DNA of 13,763 nucleotides, from assembly GCA_021769025.1 (NCBI GenBank), contig JAETTS010000029.1, forward strand, positions 1 to 13,763, read 5' to 3'. The translations under genes and the position numbers were made by a program. This document shows positions 1 to 7,378 of this stretch, piece by piece (the first letter of the stretch is position 1; every line of letters begins with the position of its first letter). A model generated the notes under the pieces. That model saw nothing but the letters and a program-made list of their open reading frames with translations. It was not told where the DNA came from and did not search any database. This DNA is from Enterocloster bolteae (GTDB lineage Bacteria > Bacillota_A > Clostridia > Lachnospirales > Lachnospiraceae).

Positions 1-122
1 AGGATATGGGATATGCCAGCGCGCTTTCTTGGGTTCTTTTGATTGTTATCTCGGCGGTTACTCTGGTGATCTTCAAGACATCGAAGAAATGGGTGTTCTA
101 TGAAGCTGGAAGTGATGATTAA
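1..122 (+). CDS. Carbohydrate ABC transporter permease, C-terminal end (partial)
   Basis: An open frame enters from the left edge (phase beginning at base 3) and ends at TAA 120-122, leaving 39 residues. It reads as the last membrane segment (ASALSWVLLIVISAVTLVIF) followed by a basic-aromatic tail, SKKWVFYE. This tail is typical of UgpA/MalF/LplB-type sugar permeases, the first permease of a CUT1 importer. The next permease starts 14 nt downstream, as expected for the paired inner-membrane subunits. The substrate-binding protein and the rest of this permease must lie upstream of the window. No ATPase gene is present here; CUT1 systems in Firmicutes often use a shared MsmX-type ATPase encoded elsewhere (family knowledge). 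Confidence 0.85.
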   Translation, partial: DMGYASALSWVLLIVISAVTLVIFKTSKKWVFYEAGSDD

Positions 123-136
123 GGGGGTGGCATAGG

Positions 137-988
137 ATGGGAATGCATGCAAAGAGACGTATCGGTAAGTTTTTCTATCATCTGCTGATCGGCGGTTTTG
201 GACTTCTAATGGTCTATCCGATTTTCTGGATGATTATGGGAGCCTTTAAGAATAACAATGATATTTTAAACCATTCTGCCAGCTTTTTCCCTACGCTGGG
301 ATGGCATATGGAGAACTGGGCTAATGGCTGGAAGGGGTACAGCGGTGTAACCTTTGGAACGTTCTTCCGGAATTCTCTGATTGTGGCCTCAATCGCTACA
401 CTGGGAACAGTGATTTCTTCTTCTATGGTGGCTTATGCCCTGGCAAGGGTGAAGTTTAAAGGGAGAAAAATTTTGTTCTGGTGTATGTTGGCGACATTGA
501 TGCTGCCAGGACAGGTTATTTTGATCCCTCAATATATGATCTACAATTCCTTAGGAGTGGTGGGAACTTATATTCCATTGATTCTTCCCCATTTCTGTGG
601 ACAGGCATTCTTTATCTATCAGATGATGCAGTTCTGCCAGGGGATTCCAAGGGAATTGGATGAAGCGGCGTTTGTGGATGGGTGCAATAAATATATGATC
701 TATTTTAAGATTGTCCTTCCGCTTTTGAAACCGTCCATTATCACGACGCTGATCATTCAGTTCTACTGGAAGTGGGATGATTTTATGGGGCCGTTAATTT
801 ACTTAAGCAAACCAATTACATGGACGGCTTCTGTAGCGCTTAAAAACTTTGCGGATGCTTCAGGGCAGTCGGATTTTGGCGCATTGTTTGCTATGTCTAC
901 CCTGTCGCTGATTCCGGTGTTTTTGATTTTCCTGATTTTCAACCGGCAGCTGGTGGAGGGTGTAAGCTCTACCGGACTTAAGGGATGA
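137..988 (+). CDS. Carbohydrate ABC transporter permease, MalG/UgpE type
   Basis: This 283-residue inner-membrane subunit of a CUT1 sugar importer has about six hydrophobic segments, near residues 14-36, 72-98, 108-130, 140-162, 198-220 and 248-270. The cytoplasmic EAA loop that docks the ATPase is clear at about 173-200 (ELDEAAFVDG followed by IVLPLLKPS). The length and the short C-terminal tail ending in GLKG fit the MalG/UgpE/AraQ branch. The ATG at 137 follows a G-rich ribosome binding site (AGGGGGTGG, from base 122) and lies 14 nt after the preceding permease, so the two are almost certainly co-transcribed. The downstream glycosidase genes suggest the imported substrate is a plant oligosaccharide; specificity cannot be read from a permease. 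The family call is firm and the substrate is unknown. Confidence 0.93.
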   Translation: MGMHAKRRIGKFFYHLLIGGFGLLMVYPIFWMIMGAFKNNNDILNHSASFFPTLGWHMENWANGWKGYSGVTFGTFFRNSLIVASIATLGTVISSSMVAYALARVKFKGRKILFWCMLATLMLPGQVILIPQYMIYNSLGVVGTYIPLILPHFCGQAFFIYQMMQFCQGIPRELDEAAFVDGCNKYMIYFKIVLPLLKPSIITTLIIQFYWKWDDFMGPLIYLSKPITWTASVALKNFADASGQSDFGALFAMSTLSLIPVFLIFLIFNRQLVEGVSSTGLKG

Positions 989-991
989 TGG

Positions 992-1038
992 AATATACTC
1001 TCGCGATAACAGGTACAAAGAGGCTGCGGGAGTACATT
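992..1038 (+). other. Intercistronic stem-loop between permease and glycosidase genes
   Basis: In the 71-nt gap, TACTCTCGC (996-1004) pairs with GCGGGAGTA (1026-1034), with one G-U pair. AAT/ATT (992-994 with 1036-1038) extends it past one mismatch, and the loop is 21 nt. No T-run follows, so it is not a standard intrinsic terminator. It could be an mRNA stabilising or processing structure separating transporter and enzyme expression. This is read by eye; no folding energy was computed. Confidence 0.35.
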
Positions 1039-1059
1039 AAAATAAAATAGGGGGATAGG

Positions 1060-3198
1060 ATGATGGCAATTAATCGGAGAGAATTGGTGACCAGACACAA
1101 TCCCATATTGACAGAGGCGGATGAAAGTTCGCCTTTGTCTGTTGGTAATGGGAATTTTGCTTTTACGGCGGATATTACGGGGATGCAGACGCTGTATGAG
1201 GAGTATAGAAAGGTTACGCCTCTGTGTACCATGGCACAGTGGGGGTGGCATACCAGGCCGGTAAGCGGTGAACGGTATGGGTATGGCCTTGAGGATGTGG
1301 AGATGACAGAGTACCCTTATGAGGGGAGAACGGTCCGCTATGCCGTGGAGAGGAAGAAGGGGAATGAGGCGGTTTATGACTGGGTGAGGCAGAATCCCCA
1401 TAAGCTTAATCTGGGGCGTATTGGGTTGGTGATGGACGGGAAGAGTGTGGATAAAGGCCGTCTGTCGGATGTGCACCAGGAACTTGACTTGTATGAGGGG
1501 ATTTTAGACAGCAGGTTCTGCCTGGACGGGATGGAATGCCAGGTGAGGACGGCCTGTGGAGGGGAGAAGGATATAGCAGCTTTTTTGGTTCAGTCGGAGG
1601 CTTTGGGGAAGGGGCTGGCGGTGGAACTTTCCTTTCCTTACGGAAGCCCGGATATTTCCGCCAGTGACTGGGAATCAGAAGATGCCCATGTGACAGAAGT
1701 TGTGGAGAGAGAAGCAGGCTGGGTTTTACTGAAAAGGACATTGGATCGGGATGTTTATTATGTGGGTGTAACACTGGAGCATTGCAGTCTTGTGGAAGTG
1801 GGAGTGCATCGGTTTCGAATCTTGCCGGCAGGTCAGGGGGAGATGGGGCTTACGGTTCATTTTCTGAAGGACGGCTGGTATGCTGGGATAGCTTCGGGTG
1901 TCTTGGGAACTGGGATGGCTTCGGATGTCCCGGAAATTGGGGAGGCTAAAGATACAGGGAAAGCCACAGAGGCGGCGGGGACAGAAAAGGCTTTTGAGGA
2001 CAGCCGGGCATACTGGAGGGAGTTCTGGGAGAAGGGCGGTGTCATTGACTTGCATAAGAGCAAGGATGGCCGGGCCCTGGAATTGGAGAGGAGAATCGTG
2101 CTGTCTCAGTACCTTTTGGCCCTGCAGTCGGCAGGGGATATGCCGCCTCAGGAAACAGGGCTTACCTGCAACAGCTGGTATGGGAAGGCCCATCTGGAAA
2201 TGTATTTCTGGCATGAGGCCTATCTGCCTTTGTTTGGACACAGGGATTTGTTGGAGAGAAGCCTGTCCTGGTATGTGAAGCACCTTCCGGAGGCTAAAGA
2301 GAATGCGGCGAGAAATGGGTACCAGGGAGCCAGATGGCCTAAGATGGTATCGGAATCCTGTGTGGATTGTCCTTCGCCGATTGCCACGCTTCTGATCTGG
2401 CAGCAGCCTCACATTATTTACATGCTGGAGATGGCATATCAGTGTGAGGAGGAACGGGATTTTCTGGAACGGTATTATGAGGTGGTGGAGGAGACCGCCA
2501 GGTTTATGGTGGATTTTGCGGTGTTTGATGAGAAGAAGGGCGTGTATGAGCTTCGGGGGCCGGTGATTCCGGTGCAGGAGAATCATGATCCTATGGTGAC
2601 GAAAAATCCGGCGTTTGAGGTGGAGTATTGGGGGCTTACCCTGAAGATTGCCGCAGAGTGGGCCAGACGGCTGGACAGGGAGGTTCCAAAGGAGTGGATT
2701 CGGGTGGCGGAGCATATGGCGCCTATAGCGGTAAAGGATGGGTGCTATCTGGCTCATGATAATTGTCCGGATACGTATGGGGCGTTTGCTCAGGATCATC
2801 CGTCGATGTTGTGTGCGTATGGGCTGATGGATGGCGGCAGAACGGATAAGGAGATTATGGGGAATTCCCTGGAGAGGGTGGTGGAATGCTGGGATTATCC
2901 TTCTCTGTGGGGCTGGGATTTTGCAGTTATGGCTATGACGGCTGTAAGGCTTGGGAAGCCGGAGAGGGCCATTGAGCTGCTTTTGATGGATACGTTTAAG
3001 AACCGGTATGTGGTTAGCGGGAATAATGTCCAGGAGGGAAGAGGGGATTTGCCTCTGTATCTGCCAGGAAATGGGTCGCTTCTTTTGGCGGCGGCGCTTA
3101 TGACGGCGGGGTATCCGGGGAGCGGGGATTTGCCAGGGTTTCCTAAGGATGGGCAGTGGGTTGTGGAGTTTGAGGGGGTAAGGGCGTTTCCTTGTTGA
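1060..3198 (+). CDS. Putative (alpha/alpha)6-barrel glycoside hydrolase, specificity unknown
   Basis: This 712-residue protein has no signal peptide and so is predicted cytoplasmic. The N-terminal part (about 1-270) is beta-rich and contains SSPLSVGNGNFAFTADITG near 23-41, a start typical of glycosidases with a beta-sandwich ahead of a six-hairpin barrel (GH65/GH95-like architecture). The barrel runs from about 320 to 700. It has conserved-looking blocks around 366-394 (CNSWYGKAHLEMYFWHEAY, then LPLFGH), WQQPH at 447-451, PVQE at 504-507, DHPSMLCAYG near 579-588, and a YLPGNGSLLLAAALMTAGYPG block near the C-terminus. The acidic residues in these blocks are candidates for catalysis, but I cannot assign them. 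Residues about 280-312 form a low-complexity A/G/T/E-rich linker. Two adjacent ATGs (1060, 1063) follow AGGGGG at 1049-1054, and either could be used. I recognise the fold type and a family seen beside other plant-glycan enzymes, but not its substrate. Confidence 0.75.
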   Translation: MMAINRRELVTRHNPILTEADESSPLSVGNGNFAFTADITGMQTLYEEYRKVTPLCTMAQWGWHTRPVSGERYGYGLEDVEMTEYPYEGRTVRYAVERKKGNEAVYDWVRQNPHKLNLGRIGLVMDGKSVDKGRLSDVHQELDLYEGILDSRFCLDGMECQVRTACGGEKDIAAFLVQSEALGKGLAVELSFPYGSPDISASDWESEDAHVTEVVEREAGWVLLKRTLDRDVYYVGVTLEHCSLVEVGVHRFRILPAGQGEMGLTVHFLKDGWYAGIASGVLGTGMASDVPEIGEAKDTGKATEAAGTEKAFEDSRAYWREFWEKGGVIDLHKSKDGRALELERRIVLSQYLLALQSAGDMPPQETGLTCNSWYGKAHLEMYFWHEAYLPLFGHRDLLERSLSWYVKHLPEAKENAARNGYQGARWPKMVSESCVDCPSPIATLLIWQQPHIIYMLEMAYQCEEERDFLERYYEVVEETARFMVDFAVFDEKKGVYELRGPVIPVQENHDPMVTKNPAFEVEYWGLTLKIAAEWARRLDREVPKEWIRVAEHMAPIAVKDGCYLAHDNCPDTYGAFAQDHPSMLCAYGLMDGGRTDKEIMGNSLERVVECWDYPSLWGWDFAVMAMTAVRLGKPERAIELLLMDTFKNRYVVSGNNVQEGRGDLPLYLPGNGSLLLAAALMTAGYPGSGDLPGFPKDGQWVVEFEGVRAFPC

Positions 3199-3357
3199 GG
3201 GGAGGCGCTGGGGGAACTCTTTCCGAAGCTGGTGCTTCCAGGGCTGAGTGGAGGGAAAGGCGGATCTTTATTGATGCTGTAAATAGTAAACGTTTGATTA
3301 GATTTTTTAATGGTACAAAAATTTTTATAAAGCGATGGAAAAAATGGAGGGTGGAAT
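3199..3357 (+). promoter_or_regulatory. 159-nt gap with possible operator and internal promoter
   Basis: This is the longest gap inside the upstream gene block, and its right half turns AT-rich. It holds a short hairpin (GAAGC 3225-3229 / GCTTC 3234-3238, TGGT loop) with no T-run. It also holds an AAACGTTT palindrome at 3288-3295, whose central CG is typical of LacI-family operators, and a TATAAA at 3326-3331 that could be a -10. The only -35 at the right spacing is a T-run, so the promoter call is weak. GGAGGG at 3346-3351 is the ribosome binding site of the next gene. No gene is credible in this gap. Confidence 0.3.
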
Positions 3358-4671
3358 ATGAAGCCTTGGGAAAAGGGATTGTTGAGAGTGAGTGATAACT
3401 GTAGGTATCTCTGTAATGGGGAGGAGCCGTTTTTTTGGCTGGGGGATACGGCTTGGCTTTTGTTTCAGAGGTGTAGCCTGGAGGAATCGTATGCTTATCT
3501 GAGGAACCGGAGGGATAAGGGGTTTACGGTGATTCAGGCGGTGTTGATGCATAATCTTCCGGGGACGGAGGTGGCCAGCAGCTTGGCGGATTCGGACAGG
3601 GATGTAACCAGCCCGGATTTCTGGGAGCATTGTGATAGGGTGGTTCGGATGGCGGAGGAACTGGGGCTTTATATGGCTTTGCTTCCTTCCTGGGGGGCCG
3701 TGGTGAAGGGCGGCGCTTTGAATATGGACAATATTGACCGGTACGTGGAGTTTGTGGCGAAACGGTATCAGGAGAGCCCCAATGTGATCTGGCTTTTGGG
3801 AGGGGATATTCGGGGGAGCGAGGCTTTGGAGCTGTATAAAAGGGAGGGAAGGCTGTTTAAGGAGTATACGCCGGATAAACTCATAGGGTATCATCCGTTT
3901 GGACGTACTTCTTCTTCTATGTGGTTCCATGAGGAGCCGTGGCTTGATTTTAATATGTTCCAGTCGGGACATCGGCGTTATGATCAGGCTTCTCTGGGGG
4001 CGTGGGATGATAATGCCATGAAGGAAGGGTTCTTCGGGGAGGATAACTGGAGGTATGTGGACAGGGATCATGGGTTGGTACCCCTGAAACCGGTGGTGGA
4101 CGGGGAGCCGTCTTATGAGTGGATCCTTCAGGGGCTTCATGTGAAGGATCAGCCTTACTGGAGGGAGTGGGCTGTACGGCGGTATGCCTACTGGTCTGTG
4201 TTCCAGGGGGCTATGGGGCATACCTATGGAGATAATGCCATTCAGCAGTGTTACTGTGATGCTTCCAGCCAGGGAGCGTATGGGGTGAAGCAGGTGTGGC
4301 AGGAGTCCATGCATCATGTGGGATCGGAGCATATGGGACATTTAAGACGGCTGATGGAGTCGGTGGATTACCAGAACGGACGGCCCAGGGAAGATCTGCT
4401 TTTATCCGGACAGAAGGAGCGGTATGGAAGGATCGCGGTGTTTGCAGGGGAGGATTTCCTTTTGGCTTATGATTATCTGGGAGAAGAGTTTGCTGTGGAT
4501 TTGAGGAACTTTGCAGGTAAGGAGATTCATGGCTGGTGGTTCGATCCGGTAAGCGGTGTGTCCAGCTATTTTGGAAGGCTTACAGGGAAGGAAAAGGCAG
4601 AAGTAAAGCCAGTGGCACGGTTTACGGAGGATAATGACTGGGTGCTGGTGGTGCGCTGTGTGAATGATTGA
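3358..4671 (+). CDS. GH140-like (DUF4038, apiosidase-like) glycoside hydrolase
   Basis: This 437-residue protein without a signal peptide is predicted to be cytoplasmic. Residues about 10-330 form a TIM-barrel domain of the DUF4038/apiosidase-like family. It begins with a typical FFWLGDTAW strand (25-33) and has NVIWLLGGD ending at D150 and VVDGEPSYE with E250. Characterised GH140 apiosidase BT1012 uses an Asp and a Glu about 97 residues apart as catalytic pair, recalled as D187 and E284. D150 and E250 here match in motif type and spacing. Residues about 345-430 resemble the C-terminal beta domain usually called putative collagen-binding 2 (GWWFDPVSG near 394-402). GH140 cleaves D-apiose from the galacturonan backbone of rhamnogalacturonan II. 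Not every DUF4038 protein is an apiosidase, so the substrate is inference, strengthened by the isomerase/kinase/split transketolase genes downstream. GGAGGG 6 nt before the ATG supports this start. Confidence 0.8.
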   Translation: MKPWEKGLLRVSDNCRYLCNGEEPFFWLGDTAWLLFQRCSLEESYAYLRNRRDKGFTVIQAVLMHNLPGTEVASSLADSDRDVTSPDFWEHCDRVVRMAEELGLYMALLPSWGAVVKGGALNMDNIDRYVEFVAKRYQESPNVIWLLGGDIRGSEALELYKREGRLFKEYTPDKLIGYHPFGRTSSSMWFHEEPWLDFNMFQSGHRRYDQASLGAWDDNAMKEGFFGEDNWRYVDRDHGLVPLKPVVDGEPSYEWILQGLHVKDQPYWREWAVRRYAYWSVFQGAMGHTYGDNAIQQCYCDASSQGAYGVKQVWQESMHHVGSEHMGHLRRLMESVDYQNGRPREDLLLSGQKERYGRIAVFAGEDFLLAYDYLGEEFAVDLRNFAGKEIHGWWFDPVSGVSSYFGRLTGKEKAEVKPVARFTEDNDWVLVVRCVND

Positions 4672-4739
4672 GGAATCAGGCAACGAGAGTGGCGGATTGT
4701 TGTATGAAATGGAAAGGGACATGGATTTAGGGGGATTTT

Positions 4740-5726
4740 ATGGAAAAGGTTCGGTTTGCTACCATTGGAACCAATATTACGGATACGTTTTTGAGGGCGG
4801 CGAAAAAGGTGCCGGAATTTGAGCTGGCGGCGGTATTTTCCAGGTCAGAGGAGAGAGGGAGAATGTTTGCTGCGCGGCATGGGGCGCCCCGGTATTTTAC
4901 GGATCTTCAGGCTATGGCGGAGTGGGACGGATATGATGCGGTGTACATCGGGGCACCCATTGCATTTCATTACCCGTATGGAAGATTGTTCCTGGAGCAT
5001 GGGAAACATGTGCTTATGGAGAAGGCGTTTACTGCCAATGGGTTTCAGGCCAAGGTGCTCATTGAGCTTGCCAGAAAGAAGAATCTGCTTTTGATGGAAG
5101 CCATGATGACCACCCAGTTCCCCAATTTTTTCCAGATACGGGATAACCTGCCTAAGCTGGGAAAAATCCGGAGGTATGTGGCGAATTTTGGGGTGTATTC
5201 TGTGCGGTATGACGCGTATAAGGCAGGCGAACCGGTGAATACGTTCCGGCGGGATCTGTGCAACGGAGCCATGCTGGATATGGGGGTGTATTGTGTGGCT
5301 CCCATGGTGGCGCTGTTTGGGAAACCGGAGGAGGTAAAAGCTTTCGGAGTGGTGCTGGACAGCGGCGTGGACGGACAGAGTACGGTGATCTGCCGATATC
5401 CTGGTATGGAAGCGGTGAACCTGGTGACAAAGATTGCGGATTCTTATCTTCCCTCGGAGATTGCGGGGGAAGAGGGAACTATGTATCTGGATCATATCCA
5501 AAGGCTTCAGGTCATGGAGATCCGTTACAGAGACGGAAGAAGAGAATCCATCCGGGTGGAGCAGGAGGAGATGCCTATGGTATACGAGCTGCGGGATTTT
5601 ATACGGACGCTTAAGGAGGGAAGAAGGGAATCTCTTTGCAATACCCACAGGTTGTCTCTGGAGGTGATGGATGTTCTGGACGAGGTGAGAAGGCAGGTTG
5701 GGGTTACCTATGAATGTGACAGGTAA
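4740..5726 (+). CDS. Gfo/Idh/MocA-family NAD(P)-dependent oxidoreductase
   Basis: This 328-residue protein has an N-terminal Rossmann fold starting at residue 4 (VRFATIGTNITDTFL), with a less canonical glycine pattern than the usual GxGxxG. The catalytic-lysine motif appears as EKAF (94-97) where many relatives have EKP. The substrate-domain motif is NGAMLDMGVYC (175-185), with Tyr184 where inositol dehydrogenase-type members carry His. A Tyr there is usual in the dihydrodiol dehydrogenase-like branch (family knowledge). Such enzymes oxidise or reduce sugars, sugar acids or polyols. In this locus it could act on a sugar released by the neighbouring hydrolases, but no substrate can be read from the sequence. 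The ATG at 4740 follows TAGGGGG at 4728-4734. The gap to the preceding gene is 68 nt and shows no terminator. Confidence 0.88.
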   Translation: MEKVRFATIGTNITDTFLRAAKKVPEFELAAVFSRSEERGRMFAARHGAPRYFTDLQAMAEWDGYDAVYIGAPIAFHYPYGRLFLEHGKHVLMEKAFTANGFQAKVLIELARKKNLLLMEAMMTTQFPNFFQIRDNLPKLGKIRRYVANFGVYSVRYDAYKAGEPVNTFRRDLCNGAMLDMGVYCVAPMVALFGKPEEVKAFGVVLDSGVDGQSTVICRYPGMEAVNLVTKIADSYLPSEIAGEEGTMYLDHIQRLQVMEIRYRDGRRESIRVEQEEMPMVYELRDFIRTLKEGRRESLCNTHRLSLEVMDVLDEVRRQVGVTYECDR

Positions 5727-5790
5727 GGGGATGGAAAATGTTTCAATGAAATGGGAGGGTGCCACGAGGCGGCGCGTACCGTTACCTTAA

Positions 5791-5797
5791 AAGGAGG
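5791..5797 (+). promoter_or_regulatory. Ribosome binding site that sets the start of the GH43 gene
   Basis: AAGGAGG at 5791-5797 lies 7 nt before the ATG at 5805. In-frame ATGs at 5751 and 5799 are possible, but the first would place this strong site inside the coding region and the second is only 1 nt away from it. Confidence 0.8.
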
Positions 5798-5804
5798 GAT
5801 GGAG

Positions 5805-7361
5805 ATGATTCAGAATCCGATTTTGAAAGGTTTCTGCCCGGATCCGTGTATCATTCGGGCAGGGGAAGATTTTTATATTGCAGTGTCTACCTTTGAGTGG
5901 TGGCCTGGGGTAAGGATTTACCATTCGAAAGATTTAAAACACTGGGAGCAGATTCCGTCGCCGCTGCGTCGGTTAAGCCAGTTAAATATGGCAGGAGATC
6001 CTACGTCCGGCGGTGTGTGGGCCCCTTGTTTAAGCTATGATGGAAAACGGTTCTGGCTGGTATATACGGATGTGAAGACCAAGAAAGGGATGTATTACAA
6101 TACCCACAATTATCTGGTGTGGACAGAGGATATCTGTGGAGAGTGGTCAGAGCCGGTGTATCTAAACAGTGTAGGCTTTGATCCGTCCCTGTTCCATGAC
6201 ACGGATGGAAAGAAATACCTGATCAATATGTTAAATGGGTTTAAAGGAATCACGGTTCAGGAGTATGACCCTGTTACAAAGAAGCTGACAGGGCCGGTTA
6301 AGACTGTGTTCCACGGGACAGAGGCAGGATATACAGAAGGCCCCCATATGTATCACATCGGAGGGTGGTACTATCTTTTGACAGCAGAAGGAGGGACCGG
6401 CTATGAGCATCAGGTGACCGTTGCCAGAAGCAAATGTGTCTGGGGGCCATTCGAGGCCGGGGAGGAGAATCCTGTAGTGACTTCCGACCGGTCTGATCCT
6501 CATAGCCTTCAGAAGGCAGGACACGGCTCTCTGGTGGACACTGGCCATGGGGAATGGTATCTGGCCCACCTGTGCGGAAGGGCCAGGAGGACAGAGGAGG
6601 GGAAGCAAGTATGCTTAACCGGAAGGGAGACCAGCCTTCAGAAGGTATGTTTTGAGGATGGGAGGCTTCGGATGGCAGACGGAGGAAGGGTTGCCCGCCA
6701 GGAAGTAGAGGAACCGGCAGGAATTGCTCCCTATCCCTTAAAGCCGGAAGCTGACAGAGATGATTTTGACAACCCTGTGCTGGGATGTCGCTACACCAGC
6801 CCCAGAATGCCTTTGAATGACAGAGTTAGCCTGGTGGAACGCCCTGGCTGGCTCCGTCTCTACGGCCAGGAATCCCTAAACTCTTTGCACCATGTAAGCC
6901 TTCTGGCTGTCCGTCAACAGGAAGTCTGGGCTGCTGCAGAGCTTTCCATGGAATTTAAGCCGGAACGGTACGAACAGCTGGCTGGCTTGGCCTATATGTA
7001 CGACGCTATGAATTTCTATCTGTTTGGAAAAAGCCGATTAGAGACAGGAGAGACCGTACTGCGAATCGTAGGAAGCGATACAGGAGTTTGCAAGTTTCTG
7101 TGTGAAGATATTCCGATTCCACCAGAAGGTGCCATCACCCTCCGCGCTGAGACAGACCCTGCCGGAGCCTGGGTCACCTTCTCCTACAGTCTGAAGGACG
7201 GCATCTGGCACCAGGCAGGACAACGGTTTACCACAGAGATTCTCACCGACGAGCACTGCCGTGGATTTACCGGCGCCCACTTCGGCATGTACTGCCACGA
7301 CATGAGCGGTGCCGGCAAATATGCTGATTTTGATTACTTTCTCTATCATGACAGAACATAA
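5805..7361 (+). CDS. GH43-family beta-xylosidase/alpha-L-arabinofuranosidase-type hydrolase
   Basis: From the ATG at 5805 this is 518 residues, close to the length of XynB-type GH43 enzymes. It starts directly with the family signature NPILKGFCPDPCI. The three conserved acidic residues of the five-bladed beta-propeller are visible: D13 (general base, CPDP), D126 (pKa modulator, VGFDPSLF) and E178 (general acid, YTEGPH). They correspond to D14, D127 and E186 of the Selenomonas beta-xylosidase. Residues from about 325 form the C-terminal concanavalin-like domain (GH43_C2) that closes the active site in this subfamily. No signal peptide is present, so it should release xylose or arabinose from imported oligosaccharides in the cytoplasm. 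Many GH43 enzymes have both activities, so exact specificity is open. It is the last gene of the upstream block and ends 17 nt from the convergent regulator gene. An upstream in-frame ATG at 5751 would add 18 residues, but they do not fit the family. Confidence 0.9.
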   Translation: MIQNPILKGFCPDPCIIRAGEDFYIAVSTFEWWPGVRIYHSKDLKHWEQIPSPLRRLSQLNMAGDPTSGGVWAPCLSYDGKRFWLVYTDVKTKKGMYYNTHNYLVWTEDICGEWSEPVYLNSVGFDPSLFHDTDGKKYLINMLNGFKGITVQEYDPVTKKLTGPVKTVFHGTEAGYTEGPHMYHIGGWYYLLTAEGGTGYEHQVTVARSKCVWGPFEAGEENPVVTSDRSDPHSLQKAGHGSLVDTGHGEWYLAHLCGRARRTEEGKQVCLTGRETSLQKVCFEDGRLRMADGGRVARQEVEEPAGIAPYPLKPEADRDDFDNPVLGCRYTSPRMPLNDRVSLVERPGWLRLYGQESLNSLHHVSLLAVRQQEVWAAAELSMEFKPERYEQLAGLAYMYDAMNFYLFGKSRLETGETVLRIVGSDTGVCKFLCEDIPIPPEGAITLRAETDPAGAWVTFSYSLKDGIWHQAGQRFTTEILTDEHCRGFTGAHFGMYCHDMSGAGKYADFDYFLYHDRT

Positions 7362-7378
7362 AGCATATTAAAATTCAT

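Noticed and set aside
989..1059. Riboswitch or leader RNA between permease and glycosidase genes
   Set aside because: Only one simple stem is visible in 71 nt, with no conserved aptamer pattern or terminator alternative.
1726..2799. Long open frame on the minus strand (357 codons) opposite the large glycosidase gene
   Set aside because: The translation is rich in His, Pro, Arg and Ile with no recognisable domain, has no convincing ribosome binding site and lies wholly opposite a well-supported gene; it mirrors that gene's codon bias.
3192..3395. Small plus-strand open frame spanning the gap before the apiosidase-like gene
   Set aside because: Starts with TTG inside the preceding stop region, has no ribosome binding site, overlaps the start of the next gene out of frame and shows no recognisable features.
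3325..4341. Minus-strand open frame of 338 codons opposite the apiosidase-like gene
   Set aside because: Same His/Pro/Ile-rich composition and full overlap with a gene that has clear family motifs.
5751..5804. Longer N-terminus for the GH43 enzyme
   Set aside because: The extra 18 residues do not fit the family, and a strong AAGGAGG lies inside them, 7 nt before the ATG at 5805.
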